From Viscum album (lineage: Eukaryota > Streptophyta > Magnoliopsida > Santalales > Viscaceae), in contig OY728130.1 in the NCBI GenBank assembly GCA_963277665.1, forward strand, positions 1,365,972,393 through 1,366,036,392: a DNA stretch of 64,000 bases, written 5' to 3'. How positions within the stretch are numbered: position 1 is the first letter of the stretch; each line of letters begins with the position of its first letter. The notes beneath the pieces were generated by a model. The model was not told where the DNA came from. It did not search any database and saw only the letters and a program-made list of their open reading frames with translations. The position numbers and the translations under genes were made by a program. Below are positions 11,377-24,114 of this stretch, piece by piece.

Positions 11377-11684
11377 TTTCAGGAACTTGTGCATTCACTT
11401 TGGTAGACTCCTTCTTTTGGTGAGATTATATTTTGTCCTTAATAACTTTCTAGTTTCATAATTTCATACTCTGTGGTTGGTATCTTAGTGTATGCATGAA
11501 TTTCTTACTTAGTGTTTTTACTTTACATAATTTGGACTTGGAGATGTGTGCGCGTGTATAGGTACTTAGGAAAATGCCTTCCATTATGGGATATACCCAC
11601 TCAGTGTTAGTCATCAGCCCTTGGCCTATCAGAGGTGGGTTTGGGGTAGTCATGGAACGGCCCCCTCTGGGGAGGGTCATGACA
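11377..11684 (+). mobile_element. Tekay/Del-like LTR, right part
   Basis: Continuation of the LTR at 1-689 after the Athila-like insertion. It ends with 'gaggtgggtttggggtag', then 'catggaacggccccctctgg' and finally 'ggagggtcatgaca', a CA terminus at 11684. From 11685 the sequence switches to an older Athila-like LTR, which marks the border. Confidence 0.6.
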
Positions 11685-12438
11685 AAATCCTTTGAAATTA
11701 AGTGAATAAAAATATTTATAAGGGATAAGGGTGACTCATTTTGGATCTAAATTTTTTTCTTTGAAAGTTCACACATGGTTTTCCCATTAAATGGCCAAAT
11801 ATTGGAAAGTAGTCTTCTTTAAAGTTGTTCTTCTACCTCTTCTGTATTGATCCAAAAAATTTATGGTTCATTTTATATGTTTAGACAAATACATGACTAT
11901 ATTACTAAATTAAACTTTTTTGGCCTTCTGGACTCTTCGAATCCCAATCCTTTGATTTCCCATGCATTTATGGCCTTAACGATAACTGAATCTAAAGTAA
12001 CAACAATTAATTATTATATTTATATTCCCCTTATATGTATTCCCTTAAAATTAAAACTCCTTTGTTTTGGTACATTTTGATATATGCCCTCATCTTTAAT
12101 TTTTTTCAAAACTGTGCACAAGCTTCAAGGTCCCAATTTCATGTTTCTTTTCGGCCTTATATGGATAGATTCAGATTTAGGTTTGGTTGAATGAAATGAA
12201 TCCCAATTAATATAGAATCATAAAAAAATAATCTCAAAATTTGGATAAGTGGAGAAAAATTTGTGGCTGAAATAAAAAAAGTGATAAAAAAATACTTAGA
12301 TAAAAAATCAAGCCACCTTTACAATTAAGCTTAATTTATTCCAAAAACCTAAAAATATAGAAATTTCCATTAACATAACAAATTTTTGGGATAAAAAATG
12401 AATTAAAGAATAAAATCTATAAAATATAAACTTTATCA
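11685..12438 (-). mobile_element. Fragment of a third, older Athila-like LTR
   Basis: Diverged but collinear with 10616-11371. Shared landmarks are 'cctttgaaat', 'cttctttaaagttgttc', 'ccaattc/t', 'ctgtgcaca' and an end 'tttatca' equivalent to the LTR start TGATAG on the minus strand. It is clearly more diverged from both other copies than they are from each other. Its left part should lie beyond the window edge, because the Tekay-like LTR (1-11684 with its insertion) entered it. No PPT is seen at 12439 onward, so this end is a 5' LTR or solo-LTR end. Confidence 0.65.
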
Positions 12439-14856
12439 TATATGCTTCATCATTCCAAACATTTCTCAAATTTTTTAATTATGAAATATGTTACAAACAC
12501 TTTGTAATGTTTGACCAAACAGTAAATATAAACATTTAACATTTAAAAATTTCATGAAATCCTTAAATCATCATCCAATGATGTAAATTTACATACTATA
12601 TCCATAGTATATAAAAATGACTGAATAAAATATTGTATATTTCATATCATTTGATTGACATTAACATGATCACCACACTGGTTGAACTTCCCAATACCAC
12701 ATAAAAAACACCGAGATCACAGCATCATCTTCATTATGATATAACCACCCAATGGATAGTGTTATGTGCATAAAGTTTTCCATGACTTATGTTTTAGTTC
12801 ACTAACTCCATTAATCTCCCACATGTATTAAATCCAAATGGGCTTTATACACATTTCAACTCATGTCGCATCATATGTAACAACTTGTAAAAGAATATCC
12901 AAAACTATATTTGGACAAGATATGATAATTTTCTTGTAGTTTTGTACAAATTTTTTATAAAAAAACTAATCCTCATTCACACAACCACTTGTGTGACCCC
13001 ATGGGCCTTTATAACATTGAAAACAATTATCTATTCTCTATACTATAATTTTAAGTAAAGATCCATATTTAGAAAAAATAATCATTCCCACTCAAGTTAT
13101 AAATAGATCTAGAGTGATCTAAATTAAACACATATATCTCAATACATGTGTCCATAATATGTATTTCATACATCATGCATAATCATACAATCCATTTATC
13201 CAAGATAATGAGTGATCAAAAATCATGAAGTAGGCCATTAAATTAAAGGCATACTCATACATTTTCAATTCTCTGAGTATAGAATGAATAAAATAAATGG
13301 ACACATCTCATGTCCTTCATACAATTAGATGAGTATATCACATGTCACTCATCTAAATAGATAAGTAAAACATATCTTAGTCTTGAAGTTAACATAAGTA
13401 AGTTACACATGTGAGATTACTTGGTAACCTTAGGTAATACATATTGATATGAAACATGCCTCCCATGAATACCAATCACACTGTTCATGTTACTCTATAT
13501 GGTATACTCAAGTGGTCCATCTAGAACACAAAAATTATTTTTAACACATGAGTGAAATCTATATCTCTATACAATCCCATACTCTAATTGATTTAAATAT
13601 CTCACCATAACCCATGCGATTTCATGATGATCCTTGACTAGGGAAAACTAAAAATCATACTTTAGGTGTTAATTACCATTTTAATTTCATGATATATATA
13701 GTACACATGAAATAATGATAAAGTGTAAATAAATTTTTATAATATGATACATTTTTTTATTTTATTTTTTAAGAAAATACCCAAAAAATCATACACATAA
13801 GAATCATTCCTACCATATCCAATAAGTAAAAACTCAATAACCTTATCCTTTTTGCATTAAATTGTTTTTTAAAACATGCTACAACACATGTAACATTTTT
13901 CAAATATCCATGTGACCATATGATATCTCCTCCCACTAAAATCCTTTAGTGAGATAACATCTCTAAAGAAAAATTGTTCGAATAATAGTGATATTTAGAA
14001 TTAATAATCCTAATTTTTCAATACCTAAACATTATATTCAAAAACCTTTTTTTTTTCACAACATCTAATATTGCGATGTTGATCACTTATTTTTTTTAAT
14101 AATATATAACTATTCTAAGATTTATACTATGTACATATTTTTTTTCATAAAATTCAAACTCTTATTTGATATCATTTGGTAGCAGTTTTAAATGTAACCC
14201 CATATATCAAGATCTTTATTTATCCATATATCCTAAAAACTTTAGGATATGAAGTGAATTTCACTTTTAATTAGACTAATATTGTTATTTATTTAGTATA
14301 TTTTTAACTTCCCCAATTTCAAATATACTCTCACTATAATCTTAGTAATTGTATTTTATAAAAATATATTTCTAAGGCGCAAACTCTTTTGTGTAAAGAA
14401 AAAAAACTTGATTCCTTTTATGGAAACATTTAATAAATAATTTTTTTGACCATATCTCATATGGAAACAATACGTTTATAGAGAAATATCATCTAAAATA
14501 AAATATTTATTAATTAAAATATACCACCGATAGGTGGTAGGAACTCTTTTCCATATATTTTAACAAATAAATTGAATATGAAACTTATATCATGGATAAA
14601 ATTTCTTTTATCCTTTATTTTAAATCCATTTTATAAAATATATTAAATCACAAATCATGTGTATAAAAACAATATCTCAATTTATAAAAAAAATAACCAT
14701 TATTTTACATATAAACCTCTTATCTCAAAGGAGAATAATGAGATAATAAATACACTTATTGTTCATAATTTCCATATCCATAAAGCTTGAAGTAATATTT
14801 TTCATTTCATTTCTCCAAAGCAGAAAATCTTGACACTTTATTTAAATGAAAACTTA
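12439..14856. other. Unassigned decayed sequence, possibly an old minus-strand copia end
   Basis: About 2.4 kb, AT-rich, no ORF above background. The one suggestive signal is a minus-strand purine tract (TTTTAGTGGGAGGAGAT) at 13926-13945, of the kind that precedes the 3' LTR of copia elements. To its right the minus strand reads as heavily broken frames in which words reminiscent of the C-terminal RNase H part of copia pol can be picked out; this is weak. 12439-13920 would then be LTR. A short inverted repeat lies near 14522-14541 (accaccgat/ataggtggt). Confidence 0.3.
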
Positions 14857-15822
14857 TAAAGTCCCCATGCATTCCATTTTGGATTTTTTTCCATGTTCTA
14901 TAAGGATTCTAGATTATAAAGGTGGAATAATAATAATATGGTTTACTTGATATGACCCTCATGAGAGGAAAAAAAATCATAAATGCGGTTATTTTATGAC
15001 GAAGTGAACGAATTAATAAAGTCCTTGAGATTGAAGATCAACCCATAATTATGAGATATTGATGCATTAGATATAAATGGGAGAAGAATATCTAATGAAG
15101 TATCAAACACTATAAAATGATACAAATGGAGATTTCATGAGCTACATGAGTGATCACACACCAAGGAATGGATATTCCTTAAAACATCCCATAATCTGAT
15201 GATATGGTGGTGAAATGATCTCATTAGGAGTAGTCCATGGGTTTAATCTCTTGATGAAGCAAGTGAAGGGATTACTAAGACATTCACAACATGGTATTTT
15301 CATTTAACCATATTGAATATTGTTTACATTCCATGAGATTCATTGCAGCTGCATCAAAAGTTAAAATGAGGACAAAAATGAATACTTGATACATTGAGTG
15401 AGGTTGACCACACTTTGAGTACTATTTCAAGGTTGTTTGAATTATATTTACAAACTCAATTTTTGATACGGTTATAGGACAACATTATATACCTCTAATA
15501 TGAAAAATGTTCATGATTCTACATAGAGATGAAGAAAATACTATCTTGAAGGTGTATGAACTATTTAAAGATTTATAAAGATGAAGTACACATAAGTGTA
15601 CACTGAAGGAAGATGAATTATATACTATGAGGGTGATCTAAACTCTATGGTATATCATGAAGATGCATTTTGAGGATTAATCATAATAAAAATGAGTGTG
15701 TATTAGCACATGATATCTATTTGGAGCATCACAAGTACTTTAATGAAAATAAGAATATATATCCATATAATAGGGATGATTTTGAAAAATGAAATAGGAT
15801 TCTTACTTAAGTGTGAACATAG
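14857..15822 (+). repeat. Element X 5' LTR, first part
   Basis: Aligns with 56038-56945. Shared words include 'cctcatgagaggaaaa', 'taataaagtcc.tgagattgaag', 'cattccatgagatt' and the last bases 'aagtgtgaacatag'. The start base is approximate (TA here where the 3' LTR has TG). It ends where Y is inserted. Confidence 0.75.
15818..15822. repeat. Target-site duplication of element Y, left (catag)
   Basis: catag here, tatag at 51425-51429. Four of five bases agree, as expected for an old C-to-T changed copy. The empty site in the X 3' LTR reads catag. Confidence 0.8.
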
Positions 15823-17798
15823 TGTTAGAGTTGGTTCTCTAGAACCAACTACTTTATACTTCAGATTTCTAGTTTATTTATAGACTTGAATATTAATAAT
15901 CTCCTTATCACATATTTATTATTCTTCTGCATAAATTTAATGTGATAGTTTCCTAGATTATCTATCACATTAAAAAGGCCATAACAGTTCTACACTATAA
16001 TGAGAACCTTGATATGCTATGATAATGTTATTAATCTATATGTACTATAGTTGTATGATGTTATATGAAAATACATAAATGATGTAGAATGTCAGGTTTG
16101 AGTACTCATAAGAATATGAGACTTCATCTCATGAAGTTTGAACTTGGTAATATATAAGGTGGAAGATTATAAGGATAGACCCACTAGTAGGAATTACACA
16201 TGTCATATGTCATTAGATATTATTATATATGAACATGTGAAATGATCCTTAGAATTTAATATTATTATCATACGTATCTGGACTCACATAATTTGATGTA
16301 TTGTTGAAATTCATGACACCATATATTTGTGATGAAGTAGGACACATTGGGTGTGTCATGAATGATATGTTATTAATGAATAATTTAAGGAATAGTATTT
16401 TTCCTTCTATCATTATGCATGTTAATATCTCAACCCTTTGATTGGAATGAAACCATTTAACTAGATTCCATGGCCATGGTGTATTGATGGGTTCCTTTAA
16501 AATGGTCAAAGAAAGATGTATCAGGTATATAGGTTGATGACATGAGTATGCAACCGACTTGATGAGATATCGAGACAAAGGGATTATATTAAACAATGTG
16601 TGTTTATATGTGGTTATCAACATTGTGACAATAACTTATTTCTCTCAGGTTACTTTAAGTTTTGTTAGACACTGATATTGAACTTTAGGAAAAACCACCT
16701 AATACCACTGAGGAAAGAGCATAGAGGGTTACACTCTTAGTGTTTCTATTGATCTCAATTAAATTTTATTTAAATTTAATTATTTGAATAAATAGTATTC
16801 TCTAGTTTGTAATATATATCCAAGATTTAATGATCACAAATATCTAGTCACCATATTTATATGTGAGTTGAATATTAAAATAAATATTTATTCTCATGAC
16901 TATGAATATTATAAATATTTATTTATTTATAAAATGAATAATATTTATTATTTGATGTTTGGTACATACCAAGGAGGAAATGCAGTCTTTGTTATTAGGT
17001 TTCCAGAGAACAATATATTAAATATAATTTAAATAAATATTAATTAATTTATTTAAGTAATGATATTTTTTTATTCTTGAGACATGTGCATGTAAAAATA
17101 ATAATAAAAACAACAATAATAATAAAAATGGGGTTCACTAAGGATAATAAGGATAATTAAGGGCTTATGTTCACTTATTTATTCTCTAGACCAACTCTAT
17201 AAATACCAGTTTATATCACTTCCTAAGGTTAGATGTTGTTTCACACAACACATACCCTCTAGATATTCTTTTAACCATAGAGGGAAAAACTATCTTGAAC
17301 ACTCTCAAGAACTGAGAGAAAACTTCCACCTTCATCCTCTCAAGAATGAGAAAACAAGAATCAATCCTTCAACCATGATGGATTGTGTGGTAACCAAAGG
17401 AAGTGATGCAAGATGATTATCATTGTTGCACTAGAACTTGAAGTACCATCGACAATGCTTCGAGATCATAGAAGCATGTGTGGATTAACTCTAGATGGAT
17501 TCTGCCTTGGATCATTTGACACAATGAAGGTATAATCAAACAAAGGTACAAATGCTTAATGGATTCTTCAAAGAAAGAATTTCAAAGACCATGGTAATTA
17601 TTCAAATTAAATTAATTACAAATTTAACATGAAATTATAGTCTCTCTTGGTTATAGTTATCTTTAAAAATCTTCATCAGATATAATTCATTGTTCATGAT
17701 GTTAATCATCATGTAAATTTCAGATTATTCACTGAAACCAATAAAAAGATGATTTGGTCATGACCCAAGAGGTTCTTATGCTACATCCAAAACCTTCA
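15823..17798 (+). repeat. 5' LTR of element Y
   Basis: Begins TGTTAGAGTTGG and ends CATCCAAAACCTTCA, followed by 'ag' and the PBS. It aligns along its full length with 49454-51424. Shared words: 'gagaaccttgatatg', 'catagagggt.acac', 'taaataccag'-type TATA segment, 'caatc.ttcaacc'. A TATA box lies at 17196-17205. An antisense frame at 16249-16623 is open by chance and is not preserved in the other LTR. Confidence 0.9.
17196..17205 (+). promoter_or_regulatory. TATA box of the Y 5' LTR
   Basis: tctataaata, matched by ctatataaat at 50821-50830 in the other LTR, about 600 bp before the LTR end in each. Confidence 0.6.
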
Positions 17799-17800
17799 AG

Positions 17801-17815
17801 TGGTATCAGAGTGAT
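17801..17815 (+). other. Primer binding site of element Y
   Basis: TGGTATCAGAGTGAT, complementary to the 3' end of plant initiator methionine tRNA over the first 11 bases. It is two bases after the LTR end, so Y runs on the plus strand. Confidence 0.9.
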
Positions 17816-20366
17816 CATTTTCAAATTTATAATTATTTAATTTTTTGATTTTTATACACATTTTTGTGAGTCTTTCATTTCAAAAAAATCATTCTTTAAA
17901 TCTAAAAATCGATATCTACCATTATTATACTTGATTCACCTTGATATAAAAATTAAAAGATTAATAATACATAGATAACATCTAAAAACCCCATATAGAG
18001 GTGCTGAAGATTCTATCTAGATAACACAGAACCAAATGACATGTAAACATATAGTGCACACAATGTATCTAAATTCATTACACCAGGATGATCCATAAAT
18101 TTATATTGACGCATCGTGAAATAAATGGAACACAACATAATTAACCAACATGTATTGATTGGGCTAGTCTAACACATGACTTTTGGAATTACAGAACATG
18201 TATGTGGTGTATATTCCATGTAGTCCATATGTATTCAAAGTGGAAAGCATGTAGTCAAAGACACATCATGTATTTATTACATGACATGTGTGACTAACAG
18301 TCATGAAACATCAAGTCCACACAACATGTAGTTGGTATACTCATTGTTCACCTCATTGATGTTTACAACTGACATACACACCCAATCCCTAGGCTTGTGT
18401 CACAGATATGGGAAGAATCCATTACACAACATGTATCCATAAGTACATTTTGTGTAACCCATACCTATCTACACATATTACATGCTAAGACTAACTGTAC
18501 ACTGTGTAATTTGATGCGGAAAGAAAATTAATTGTATCATAAAACATAATCAACATGTGTTTGTGTGTAATTAATTGACAAGTACACCATGTGATAGGCG
18601 ATTAATAATATTAAATGATAAATTAATTTCCATGTTAAATTTATAACTACATGCCATGTAATATCATTACATACCGTGTCCTCCATGCAGATTAAAATAA
18701 TTACACACCATGTAATTTACATGTGTCAGTATGTCATTTATTAATAGTACACACCTTGAAATTCCATGAAACACTGTGTATGTTACATGGTGTGTGAGTG
18801 CACAATACACAATGATGACTATACTGGGTTGTTCAAACATGTATATTATGTGTTTCCTCCATGTACACACCATGTACATAATTAATTTTAAATACAACTA
18901 ATTTATTTAATTTGTTTAAAATTATAGTGAATGGGAATCTCAAGGACTGATTAGATGGTATTAAAATAAATAAATAAATAAATAAATATAATTAATTAAT
19001 TTGATTACATCTTATCTTTATCAAGAATTATTGAAATGAATGCTAGTTTTTTAAATGTGTATTTGTTGCATACATGGATTATCATGAGTTTGACTGACCA
19101 ATGAATGGTTTGTATTTTTTTTAATTTAATTATTGAACGAGTTTTTAATTTTTTTATTATCAAATTAAAATGATGGCCTGTGTGTCATCCACTCCTCTCA
19201 TTATGTAAGGACCTGTGTGTCCATGGTTTCTTTATGTAAAACACATCACCATTCAATTGGTTACCCTCACTTACATGTGAGTAAAGAACATGTAAGGATG
19301 GAGTTCCCAAAAAATTAGAGGCATTTCATGACAGAGTTGAGGTGAAATAAATCCAAGTGATATACAAGACAAAGGTGGAATACTACAACTCGAGCCAAGA
19401 TTGACTCATAGAGTTTTACCTAGGGGAAATGGTTTTTTATTGTATGCTCAATAATAAAGTTGATGGATAAAGATCATGATCAGGAAATATATTTTATTTA
19501 GTCTTTTTCATGGTCATTTATTTTACGGATTCTTTATCAAAATCACATAAATAAATGAATTAAATTAAAAGTATTCTCATATGAAATAAAATGAATGGAT
19601 TACGAATAAATATTTTATCAATATATGGTTAATAACTTAATTAAAATCCACTTAATATTAATAAGGAATGTAAAATGATAAAATAAAATAATTTATGCAT
19701 AATAAACAAAAATTACTCAATAAAATATTAATTTAGATTAAGAATTTCATTACTTAGGTTATAAATGAAACTATAGTTTAAAGTACTTGTCTATCCAAAT
19801 TCAGGGTGCTTTCAATTATCAGGGAGTTTTAACTAAAGTTTTAGGTTAAATTAACAGATTAACATCAAGGGTTAACTACCAATGTAGGACTTGGTGTTAC
19901 TTGGATGAAAGTGTTAAGGAAATTCAAATAATGATTTTAGGATTGGGTAGTCCACCCAAAAAATCAAGGAGATACAAACCCACAATTAGAAAGACCGCCT
20001 ACCTAAATACCTTTGAATAACTTGTTAGGCCAATTTCTAGGTTATAAAAAAGGAAATAGGGATCATTTCCACTAGAATATCCACGTGACATGACATTCTG
20101 AGTCCAATGGTAAGGGTCATTGGGTCCTGGTAAAATAGTGGGAGACTAATAATAAAATTAAATTATTTTGTCTCACATATTTTGGTAATCAAGATAAAAT
20201 AATTATTTCTTCTTTTATAGTGTTTTAGTAAAACGAAAAGTTTATCAACCAGGTTATCCATACATTAAATACTCAAGAAAGACAATCTTGTTACTAGTAG
20301 TAACTCCTAGAAATAATACATGTGATTTTTTGTTGTATGATACCATGAACTAATGTTTAACATGCT
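17816..20366 (+). mobile_element. Leader and 5' internal region of element Y
   Basis: Long non-coding leader before gag. 18000-18900 is dense in scattered words built on 'acaccatgta' and its complement 'tacatggtgt'; 18963-18988 is an (AAAT)n run. 19300-20366 has only broken frames, in which the N-terminal part of gag should lie. Confidence 0.6.
18963..18988. repeat. (AAAT)n microsatellite
   Basis: Six tandem AAAT units in the Y leader. Confidence 0.9.
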
Positions 20367-20459
20367 GGAATCCCCAATTCCTAAACCACCAACTAAGGAG
20401 GCGAGTGCTTAAGAGTAAATTGTCTATGAAAAAAACTTGAATGATGCACTGATGTTCAG
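20367..20459 (+). pseudogene. Element Y gag, fragment before the chromovirus insertion
   Basis: One frame reads PIPKPPTKEASA, two stops, then IVYEKNLNDALMF. In plant copia Gag this is the proline-rich stretch and the following helix just before the conserved 'CYxLASM' motif, which continues at 30618. It is broken here by the 10.2-kb minus-strand chromovirus. Confidence 0.65.
20455..20459. repeat. Target-site duplication of the chromovirus, left (ttcag)
   Basis: ttcag here and ttcaa at 30618-30622. The two sides belong to one gag gene, which confirms the insertion independently. Confidence 0.85.
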
Positions 20460-21696
20460 TGTAATGTCCTCAACCCGGAACCCACTAAACCAGTGCTTCA
20501 ATCTAGGTGGTTACATGACCTTAAGTGTGCCTCCCCGTACGCCAAAGGTTTCTGACTAGCAGTGAGGGTCTGAATAGTCAATTGGGGAGACTATACCCCC
20601 TTTTTATCAGAGTAAGCTACTAAAAAAAATAGTGGAACAATAATCAATATTACAAGAGAATTCATATACAACCATTCCAAAACAGGGTACAACCAGGTCC
20701 AACAATAAATATTCCATGCCATGCTACAAGTGCAAAGGCAAACAAAACCCAAAATAAAGAAAAACTGCAAAATCCCCAAAATAGACCGACACCAAGTCCA
20801 GGTCCTCCTCCACATAAACTTGTGCCAACCCAAATGTCTAGTAAGGGCCTTTGACCTTCTCCTGACCTCCAAACATGAAGTTTGATTGGGTACCCAATGG
20901 CGGCCCGAGCATGGTGTTAGTACAACTCAGTAGTCCACTACCAACGGTGTCTACAAAACATCTGGTATAAAAAATTGTGCATGAAAAGGGGAAATGAATA
21001 ACAAATAAAAAAGAAAGATTAAGTGACCTCAGCTAGTTTAGGTCTATTACAAACAATTATTACCATTTTCTTATCTTACCACTTCACCCCATTTCCCATT
21101 TCTTACCATTTAAAACACATTTATCATGAGTTCATCAATACAATAAGTTACACGGGCTCAAAGTACACAATCACACACATGAGGAAATCACACAGTTGTC
21201 CTATCTCACTAGGACCAACTTCCTCATGTCAATCATATCATCACCTTGAAGCATCGGTCTGGGTGGATGTCAACCATATCCTGATCACCTTGAAGCATCA
21301 TTCTGGGTGGATTCCAACCATATCCTCACCTTAAAGCATGAGTCAATGTGGATTCCAACCATAGCCTCACCTCGAAGCATCAGTCCGAGTGGATGCAACT
21401 AATAGGGAAATATATAATCACTCCTATCCCTACCCTGTGCATTAGGGGTGAAGTTTAGAGCCTCAGTCCAACTCAACTTGTGGGCATAGAACCTCAGTCA
21501 ATACCCCACACTACCAAGCTATGTGCACATGCTGTACATATATGTATCCATTAACCATTCACACAATATCACAACCATTTCCCAAGGAAAACATAATCCA
21601 TATCAAAAATATATGAGTTAACACCATACCTTAACCCATTAACACATTTACCATATTTCACATCATTATCCATTTAGCCTAATTCCCTTTTATTAT

Positions 21697-21740
21697 GCTT
21701 ATCTCACTAAGCATGTTTCATTATGCCTAACTCACTAGGC
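21697..21740 (-). other. Tandem pair of micro-hairpins in the chromovirus LTR
   Basis: On the plus strand gctta-tctcac-taagc (21697-21712) and gccta-actcac-taggc (21725-21740): two 5-bp perfect stems around a CTCAC loop, 28 bp apart, inside a short tandem duplication. The paired T/A versus C/G difference keeps both stems. In the 5' LTR copy (near 29430-29475) both stems have decayed. Confidence 0.65.
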
Positions 21741-22527
21741 ATCATGACTAGACTCATAATCTATTCTATTATGGTTCTTAATCCTTCCTACATATTCACC
21801 CAATATCCATTAGGTTATTATCAAGCCTAGGTGCACCACCTAACTTCTAAACTGACACAAATAGTCACTTCAACATGTTTATCAAGGGCTCTACATGATT
21901 ACACAACAATCTAACTTTTTCTTCACAAATCCCTAGGTCTGGAAGGGTTGAATCATCCCATGGGTAGCCCTAGATTAGTGTCATTACCCTAGAAACATCC
22001 CATGTGGATCGTGAGGGTCTCCATTTACCTTTTTAATAACCATTTTACCAAAACATGCCATGGGTGATCAAAACATACAAATAGACACCCAAGAACAAAA
22101 CCACACATGCACAAATCCTCAAATAAACCATGGGATATAAATTTTAGACCACCTACCTCGATTCCGTGGGTGAACACACTCTTAATCAAGCCCTTAGATT
22201 CCACTTCAACCAACCTTTGAAGCTTCAACATAAAACTCACCCAAGGAGTAGGGTTTTATAGATTCACAAAGAGAGGAGAAGAAGATGCAAACCATAAACT
22301 CAAAAGAGAAGTAAGGATGGGATTAGCCTTAACCGAAGCTAAAATTCACAAACAACGACACCAAAAACGACTTAGAAATGAGGGAGATTAATCTCTTGGA
22401 TCTCTTGGGAGATTTATTTCGTCCATTGGGTAAATAGAGGAGAAGTGGGAGGAATTACTAAGTTGGGGTTAAAAATCCCAAAGTGAAAAAATTGTAATTT
22501 TTTTAAAAGTTTCTGGGACACACGTTT

Positions 22528-22720
22528 TACCCACATGGTTTGTCAAACCGTGCACAAACCATGGGGAAGATTCTGTCCCAAATGGTCCCCCTCATAGGGT
22601 TTACCTGCACAGTTTTCCAAACCATGTGCAAACCATGCAGAAGCCATAGTCCAAAAACACACATCCTGCATGGTTTCTTGGGTTGTCTGCACAGTTAGCA
22701 CTAACCGTGTGCAAACCATG
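22528..22720 (-). promoter_or_regulatory. U3 cluster of CACGGTTTG / CAAACCGTG words, 3' LTR
   Basis: Repeated short inverted words such as 'catggtttg', 'caaaccgtgcac', 'caaaccatg' about 165-360 bp from the LTR start. The same cluster is in the 5' LTR (30248-30460) and, at a similar distance from the LTR start, in the unrelated solo LTR 60341-63208. This looks like a U3 regulatory module; the binding factor is unknown. Confidence 0.45.
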
Positions 22721-22884
22721 AGACCTACCAAGAAAACCCCTTTTTCTCCACCTTTCATGTCCTAAACCCTCAGAACACCCCTGATCCTCCTCTAGGACTT
22801 GGGTAATAACTTAATTAACCAAAATAAGGGATTCAAGCCAAAACTCAAATGAGAACATACCTTTCTAAGATACGGGATCTTACA

Positions 22885-22897
22885 ACCTCCCCGCCTT
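22885..22897 (-). other. Polypurine tract of the chromovirus
   Basis: Minus strand AAGGCGGGGAGGT immediately before the 3' LTR start TGTAAG. Confidence 0.9.
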
Positions 22898-22949
22898 ATA
22901 ATGGCTCATCCTCGAGCCAAGCTCCCAAGCTCTATTGCACTTCCAAGGA

Positions 22950-23150
22950 AAAGAGATCGGGCCACTGAGCCTGCATATCTAATTCCCACTTCCAAGTTTC
23001 TTCCTAAAAATTTCCATTCTACCATAGTACTCGCACCAATGGAACAACCTTGCCCCACAAGACTTTCTCACTATGATCCATGACATGAACTGGATGCTCC
23101 TCAAAGGACGCATCAGACTCAAACACAACATCCTCAACATCCACCATGTG
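22950..23150 (-). pseudogene. Chromodomain at the C-terminus of pol
   Basis: A minus-strand frame reads VDVEDVVFESDASFEEHP, then HVMDHSEKVLWGKVVPLVRV, then LW, NGNF, EETWKWELDM and PDLF. This is the plant chromovirus chromodomain layout: a 'P..ILDR.E..LR.K.IPLVKVLW' core, then 'EATWE.E..M...YP.LF'. Two stops replace expected residues (after VRVLW and after NGNF). In this group the domain directs integration toward marked chromatin. A 139-residue open frame over the same bases is out of phase and only a shadow. Confidence 0.85.
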
Positions 23151-23315
23151 AGTCGGTTCAGGGTGATATAGCTGAAGTTACGACACATTAAAGACATCAT
23201 GAATCCCGCTATACCGCCATGGAGGATCCAATTGGTACACCACCAGCCTGATCCTCTCCACAATCTCAAATGACCCCACATACCTAGGCACCAACTTTCC
23301 TTGATTCTGAATCCA

Positions 23316-24110
23316 TCAGTGACCCAAACTTGGTGACACCCTAAGGAACACACTATCACCCACCTTGAACTCAAGAAGTCTATGCCTCCAATCCTCATAT
23401 GAATTATGGATACTCTGATCCATTTCCATCCATTTTCGAATCAACTCAACCTTCTCTGATGTCTCCTGCATGACACTCGGTCCCAACAGCTCAGTTTCAC
23501 CAGCCTCCAACCAACATAGTAAAGATCTACACGACCTCCCATAGAGAGCCTCAAATGGTTCCATCTGAACCATAGCTTGAAAAATGTTGTTTTAGGAAAA
23601 TTCAACAAGTGACATGTGCTTTTCCTAGGAACCACCAGAATCCATGACACAAGCCCTCAACATGTCTTCCAACACTTGGATTGTATGCTCCGACTACCCA
23701 TCCCTCTGCGGGTGGAAAGTCGCACTCAAGATCACCTGTGTACCCAATGCCTTCTACAACCCTTTCCAGAAACACAATGTAAAATGTGGATCATGATCCA
23801 AAACTATAGTCCATAGTACACAATGAAACCGTACTATTTAACAAACATACAACTCACCCAACTAATCAACTATATAAGTCTCTTGAATCGGTAAGAAATG
23901 AGTCACTTTCATTAGCCGATCCACAACCACCCAGATTGCATCATTCTTTTGAGGTGTCCTTATAAGACCCACCAAAAAAATACATCATCACATCATCCCA
24001 CTTCCATTTTAGAATGGGAAATGGATGTAACAGTCCACCCGGGCATTGATGCTCGACCTTCACCTTATGACAGGTAAGACACCGTGCCACAAATCCCACA
24101 ACTTCCTTTT
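23316..24110 (-). pseudogene. Integrase core and C-terminal part
   Basis: Catalyses insertion of the DNA copy. After the zinc-binding part, a broken frame gives CLTCHKVKVEHQCPGGLLHP (core entry), PFPILKWKWDDVMM, a DRL-type strand, a QRDGQSEHT-like segment, then PFEALYGRSCRSLLCW and WRHRLLEFKVGDSVFLRVSP (GPY/F-type C-terminal region). The last 85 codons (23316-23573) are open; upstream several stops and shifts occur. Residue order matches Ty3 integrases of the chromovirus group. Confidence 0.85.
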
Positions 24111-24114
24111 TCAT

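Larger units (their letters stand above)
20460..22884 (-). repeat. 3' LTR of the chromovirus
   Basis: 2425 bp. On the minus strand it begins TGTAAGATCCCGTATC and ends GAGGACATTACA. Near-identical to 28266-30617 except for small indels. It contains two intact micro-hairpins (21697-21712, 21725-21740) and a U3 cluster of CAYGGTTTG/CAAACCRTG words (22528-22720). Confidence 0.95.

Noticed and set aside
12439..14856. Firm call of a minus-strand copia element
   Set aside because: Only a PPT-like tract and vague RNase H-like words support it; no LTR partner or PBS was found.
16249..16623. 124-codon open frame on the minus strand
   Set aside because: Antisense within the Y 5' LTR and not preserved in the 3' LTR at 49454-51424.
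20591..20872. 93-codon frame (and its copy at 28397-28594) as a membrane protein
   Set aside because: Present in both LTRs of the chromovirus at the same place; it is LTR sequence that happens to encode hydrophobic residues.
22979..23398. 139-codon open frame on the minus strand
   Set aside because: Out of phase with the integrase C-terminus and chromodomain that occupy the same bases; it is a shadow frame.
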